This document shows, piece after piece, positions 59,590 to 64,000 of a DNA stretch of 64,000 nucleotides (positions within the stretch are counted from its first letter, which is position 1; every line of letters begins with the position of its first letter). Origin of the DNA: Nemophila menziesii (taxonomy: Eukaryota > Streptophyta > Magnoliopsida > Boraginales > Hydrophyllaceae); contig JARWIR010000001.1 of assembly GCA_029959085.1 (NCBI GenBank), positions 16,173,730 to 16,237,729 of the forward strand, read 5' to 3'. A program made the position numbers and the translations under genes. Below the pieces are notes generated by a model. It searched no databases. It saw nothing but the letters and a program-made list of their open reading frames with translations, and was not told the DNA's origin.

Positions 59590-61250
59590 TTAACAAGCTC
59601 CATAATCCATCTGCAGAATCTATATAAGGTAATGGGTCATCTTCACGCAACCCTTTTTTTTGCTATCCAATTTGTACAGAAGTTCGCTTCACAAAACACG
59701 TGTACTAGCTCATAGTTATTTGACTCGCTAATATGAACCTAGAAGACAAAAGTATACTATCTAGATGATTTCTGTTATTCTCATCGTCCTTCACTAGCGC
59801 GTGTAATTTCATTGAATCCATCTCGATAATAACTAATGTATATTTTCGGTTTGAAACGTAGTCTTAGCTGTACATGAATGTGAAACCTTCAAAGAAAGAC
59901 CCATCGATATCTCAGAATAAGCCTCCCACTCCCGATCTTATCTTGTTCTGTGAAGGATTTCCATAAATATTTAGTTTAATCCGTGACCTTGGTTTGGTTC
60001 ATTTAACAAGCGTGTTTTTCCCAACACCACCAAACCCCGTCCCTTTGCTTACCCCATGCTCGTATGTAATCCCTGGCGGTAAATAGACTAATGCTCAAAG
60101 ATCCGCTGACAATTTCATTTTTGAGTTCGTTTCAAAACACCTTTCATTTGTATCCCTCCAAATAACCCACCTTATATATTGCGACTTGTTATATTTTGGT
60201 CAAATATATGGTAAAGTCAATTATGCTGATGTGGAGGCGTATGTGGACATTTACTTAAGCTGATGGAGAGTGTGATGCGTGGCTCATTGTACACCCTTGA
60301 TCTTTTGTTATATTGGATGGTCCAGATCAAGACTCATCCTTTGTCTCATATATATACCCCTCATTCACGAGTGGGTCTTCTCTCTCTCTTCTCTTCACTT
60401 CGTTTTGACGCCTCTTCTCTCTCATTTCTCTCAGCAACTAAAACCTAGGGTTTTGTAACATTGTTGAATCTATACTATAAAGATCAACAATTAGAATAGT
60501 GTAATCAAGCATCTGGCTTGATTGATTGAGTAGTATTTCTCGATTGGTAGATTAGGGTTTCTTATTGAAGCCTTTGTTTGTTCTATTCTGGATTTGTGCT
60601 GTAAGATTGATACTGAGGCTGTAACCGTGTTCTTTAGTGTGTGAAGTATCTTCTGAAGAAGGGTTTCAACGTGGATGTAGGCATATTTGTGCTGAACCAC
60701 GATAAATCTTGTGTTCTTTATTTTTTACTGCTATTTTCTTTTGATCTTGTTTTCTAGGTTTTGAAACTTGTTTTGCCTCAAACGAAAACTATTTTCTTAG
60801 TGATTTTATACAACACGACTGTATTTAATGATAAATTTTTCCTATCCTTACATTTTCTGATCGATAATATAGACTCCAACATTTTCTAATATCACCTGAC
60901 ATGATTTCTGGTCCAGCCTCTGAATTGTTGACTAGACCATACGTTGCATCTAGTTGCTCTACTAAATTGTTACCAAATTCACCCATGTGCTGTCCACTAC
61001 TATTAATTGCTGAATAAACCCTGCGCACTTCCCCATTCCAGTACCTGGAGTGTCGATGTGAAGATATTAATTATTTAGTGCTTGGATCCTCAATTGATTC
61101 CAGGCCTGAGTAATTAATACCGTCCAGAGCACCATCTTCCCAGGCTACGCAAGTCTTCATTTTGACCATATCCAGGTCCGGCCAACATTTCCACAAATCA
61201 CAGTACCGAGAGCATTCTATAAATAGATGAAAAGCTGTCTTCCGGGATCA
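59590..61250 (-). pseudogene. LINE ORF2 3' fragment (zf-RVT and RNase H), split by a solo LTR
   Basis: Minus strand: AFHLFIECSRYCDLWKCW (zf-RVT end, about 61175-61230), a linker at 60825-61028, then after the solo LTR IWRDTNERCFETNSKMKL (about 60100-60160), and an RNase H-like block with IKLNIYGNPSQNKIRSGVGG, DIDGSFFEGF and HVFCEANFCTNWIAKKR (59660-59980). The RNase H metal-binding Asp of the first motif is Tyr here (NIYG for N-x-DG). Stops are frequent. Confidence 0.72.
60187..60815 (+). mobile_element. solo LTR, probably Copia
   Basis: TGTTATATTTTGGTC at the start, ATACAACA at the end, and perfect 5-bp duplications CGACT at 60182-60186 and 60816-60820. A TATATATACC box lies at about 60348-60357. 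The CT-rich and AGGGTTT leader-like part fits U3-R-U5 on the plus strand. 629 bp. It sits inside the LINE fragment. Confidence 0.82.
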
Positions 61251-61259
61251 ATTGTAATA

Positions 61260-61761
61260 TAGTGATAATACAGTTAGATTTTAAAACATTTCATATCATT
61301 AATCTTGGTCATGCTGTAATACCATAAGGAGGATTTCATATGTATTTATTATAAAAATAAATAAAACAAAAATGCTCTTAGACTCATGCAAATTGCAATC
61401 AAAGTTTTTTTTAGACAAAGTTATTTTTAGTTAGATAAAATATACTTCCAAAAAAATATATATAAACCCTCTAAAATTATATTACCCAGTCCATAAAATT
61501 ATATTACCCAATCCATGAACATTTCCAAAAACTCCATCTCCAATATTACCAACTTCAAAAATACATTGCAAATTTATTCGAAATTCATTTTACGGAAATA
61601 TCCAACAATGCGCTACAAATTTGACAAATTAATTTTGTGAAAAAATGTTAGTGAAAAAATAAAATTGCCAAGAAATCCAGGACTAGCCATAGATTTAACA
61701 TTTTAGATTTTTAGTTCAGGTTCATTAAAGTAATTTTTATAATTGAATTCTAGCCAAATCA
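61260..61761. other. AT-rich DNA, nothing identified
   Basis: No feature recognised. Confidence 0.4.
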
Positions 61762-61769
61762 CTTAAAAT

Positions 61770-62350
61770 TAGGGTTGTAAATGAATCAAGCCGCTCGCAA
61801 ACCGCTCGAGTTCGACTCGGAGAAAAGCTCGTGCGAAATCGACTCGAACATAAACAAGCTCAAGCTCAAGCTCCATATCAAGCTCGTTAAGTAAACGAGA
61901 GCCTGCTCGAGCTCGGCTTGTGAGCTCGTTTAAAATTATGAATTATAACTTTTATATACTATCTATTTATAAATATATTATTAAATCTTTAATATCAAAT
62001 TAGATATTTTTAATTTTTTTAGACATTTATTTTTTTATTAATGTTATGTTTCACATTTTCATACCACACACTCCATCAAATACCAACCATTCACAAAAGT
62101 CTCATTTCAACCATAATTGTTAATGAGCGACTCGTGCTCGACTCTAAAAAAGATTGTCATATAAGTTAAACAAACAAGTTTTAACATTTCTGATTTGGAT
62201 CATTGGAAGTTCGGGTTCGACTTGTTTAAGTTTGAGCTCGGCTCGGTCTGGCTCGTTTAAATTTGAGCTCGGCTCGGTCCGGCTCGAGAAATTAAACAAA
62301 CAAGTCTGTACATCTAGTATTCGGCTCGGCTCGGCTCGTTTGCAGCCCTA
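61770..62350. mobile_element. short hAT element with CTCG motifs
   Basis: Ends TAGGGTTGTAAATGAATC and, inverted, TAGGGCTGCAAACGAGCC, with perfect 8-bp duplications CTTAAAAT at 61762-61769 and 62351-62358. The interior has many GCTCG and GAGCTCG motifs. Same subfamily as 36280-36686. 581 bp. Confidence 0.94.
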
Positions 62351-62389
62351 CTTAAAATTGTTATGGTATATTTTTCTTGAGAGGTTATT

Positions 62390-62605
62390 CAATACGGTAA
62401 AAGTGATTTACCTACTTTATGAAAGAAGACCTATTTTTACGAAAAGTTAGCTATATTTTATGAAAAAATATCTATTAACGTGGGTCCCAGATAATTTATT
62501 AAAAAGTTGACAACTTTTTTGTAAGGTCACTTTTCATAAATAATAAGTAACTTTTCGTAAAAAATAGGTATATTTTCGTAAAACACTTTATGAGAATATA
62601 TCTAT
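62390..62605. mobile_element. small inverted-repeat element (MITE-like)
   Basis: ACCTATTTTTACGAAAAGTTAGCT on the left (62429-62452) pairs with an inverted AAGTAACTTTTCGTAAAAAA copy on the right (about 62547-62570). Edges and target duplication are not defined. Confidence 0.45.
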
Positions 62606-62899
62606 TTCTGCATGGAAGAAAAATTCATTTTTCTTCCCTTTTCTCATATACCTGGTCAATTGTTAAGTAAATAAATACCAATTGAAACATAGCAATGCTT
62701 TTGTTTTTATTTGAACATCATGCATCAAAGTTTTTGAATATGTGATGTTATATCTAAAATCAAATGCTGATGTAGCAAAGTAATTTGAATTTTACAATTA
62801 AAAATTAAGGTAAATCATATTTATAAGCCTAATATAATTATAGTTTTATAATAAAAAGTTTAACATTATTAGGTTATTAGAAGCCAACTAAAATCTGGG
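62606..62899. other. AT-rich DNA, nothing identified
   Basis: No feature recognised. Confidence 0.4.
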
Positions 62900-63760
62900 A
62901 AAAAAACCATAAAATCACCTTATCCTCTTATTAGGTTTAGAAAAAAACCAAACCCTGCCTCTTTCTCTCTCTTCCTTAAATGTGTATTTCCCCTCCATCT
63001 TCACTCTGTCTTCTTCACGCATCAGATCTCCAGATGAACCAGCACCTTCGTCGCGACGCCGTTCGCCTGCACATGAACCAGATCTCCACCACCATTAACG
63101 AGCCACATACTTTTGTCTCTTACCTCCATGAATCAACCTATCATAGACCATCACCATTAACGACTGTTTGTGGATCATTCTCACCTTCCCGCCGTCACCG
63201 CTCCTCTGCACAAGAAACCGATCAAATCTGCCATTCTCCACCATCGCCACCATAAAACCGACGCAGCTCGGATCTCACCATCCCACCTTCGTCGCCACTC
63301 TCTTGCACTAGATCTTCAACCAAGCTGAAACTCCCATTCGTCCTTCTCAGGTCTGTTCCTTCAGATCTCAGATCTCAGATCTGCACCCACTTTTTGCATT
63401 TTATGTGGGTATACCCGCTGCTTTGTATTTTTGTGGGTATATAACCGTTATTTTGCATTTTTTGTGGGTACGAATCTTTATCATTGAGCTGGAATGGTAT
63501 GGACCTTGACAAGGAAAAAATTATTGTGAAAATAGTGGGTATATACCCCACGAATTAAAAGGACATTGAACCTAAATATTAAAACCAGAAATTTTCAATA
63601 TGGACTTATAATGTAATTAAAAAATTAAAATAGTGGGTATATACCCACAAAAATCTAACCAGAAACCAGAAAAAATCATAACTAGGCCTTTAAAAAATAT
63701 AAATCTAACCAGGCCTTAAAAAGTATCATTTCAGAATTTGTGGCCTAAAAACGTGTATTT
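62900..63760. repeat. GC-rich leader-like repeat with GTGGGTATACCC tail
   Basis: CT-rich start (62955-63000), GC-rich part with TCAGATCTC repeats (to 63390), then GTGGGTATACCCGC, GTGGGTATATAACCG and GTGGGTATATACCCAC near 63404-63650, and ATAACTAGGCC-like motifs at the end. The 91-codon frame at 62980-63255 has no known domain. Similar in plan to 47760-49480 and 9050-10560. Confidence 0.4.
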
Positions 63761-64000
63761 CTCTAAAAATTATTTATAATAAAAAATAAAAAATAAATTT
63801 TAATAAAACTTTTCCTAACTTTTGAAAAGTAATCCTTGCGGCTTTAAGCAAATCTTCACTCTCTTTAAAATCACTCATATCCTTAAACAATCTTCACGGT
63901 AGATTTTTTTTGTTGGGTAACCGGTTGTGTTAATAACAAAATTGTACACTATATAAGAAGTTACTTGTCTAGACCCGAAAGTTTAAGGCAGCAACAATAA

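Overview
This window looks like AT-rich, transposon-dominated nuclear DNA of a flowering plant, probably a eudicot. Three things point there: one intron-rich plant-type gene, plant-specific mobile-element families, and gene fragments from plant families (ALFIN-like PHD, CID/PAM2, SCD1-type DENN). I could not identify the species. No bacterial operon, CRISPR array, rRNA or complete tRNA gene is visible. Many short open frames lie in low-complexity DNA and are not genes.

Layout. 1-1128: 5' LTR, leader and gag start of a minus-strand Copia element running off the left edge. 3475-8647: a CACTA (En/Spm) element with a DUF4216 pseudogene and a second TIR element inside it. 8700-10883: GC-rich unidentified repeat between diverged direct repeats. 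11509-12132: a probable small plant gene on the minus strand. 13050-24890: a degraded L1-type LINE, split by a gag-only Gypsy-type LTR element (14103-21742, TSD ATTGT). 24891-26846: Helitron-like tandem units. 27954-31019: a Pack-MULE with roughly 0.5-kb TIRs that carries fragments of several unrelated host genes. 31338-32871: solo LTR. 33091-33668: short hAT element. 34340-36760: hAT transposase pseudogene with another short hAT element inserted in it. 37425-38530: repeats. 39135-39398: a 264-bp Helitron. 40165-40691: ankyrin/PGG pseudogene. 42040-47000: tandem units hosting an inverted-repeat element and a 3.5-kb Helitron that contains a degenerate AACCTT array. 47187-47439: Stowaway MITE. 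47760-49480: repeat with a captured SCD1-like exon pair.

49929-53600 holds the one clearly intact host gene: an 11-exon TauE/SafE-family membrane protein gene (458 aa) with a hAT MITE in intron 1. 53944-55125: LINE 3' fragment. 55765-57267: second solo LTR of the Gypsy-type family. 58167-58862: hAT-like element. 59590-61250: LINE 3' fragment split by a solo LTR (TSD CGACT). 61770-62350: hAT MITE. 62900-63750: GC-rich repeat.

The genes do not form a pathway. What the window shows is nested insertion and gene-fragment capture. Many boundaries are firm because target-site duplications match, or because a repeat copy supplies the empty site. The strongest candidates for something undescribed are the multi-gene Pack-MULE, the Helitron with the hexanucleotide array, and a module of about 90 bp shared by Helitron-like DNA and the Pack-MULE TIRs.
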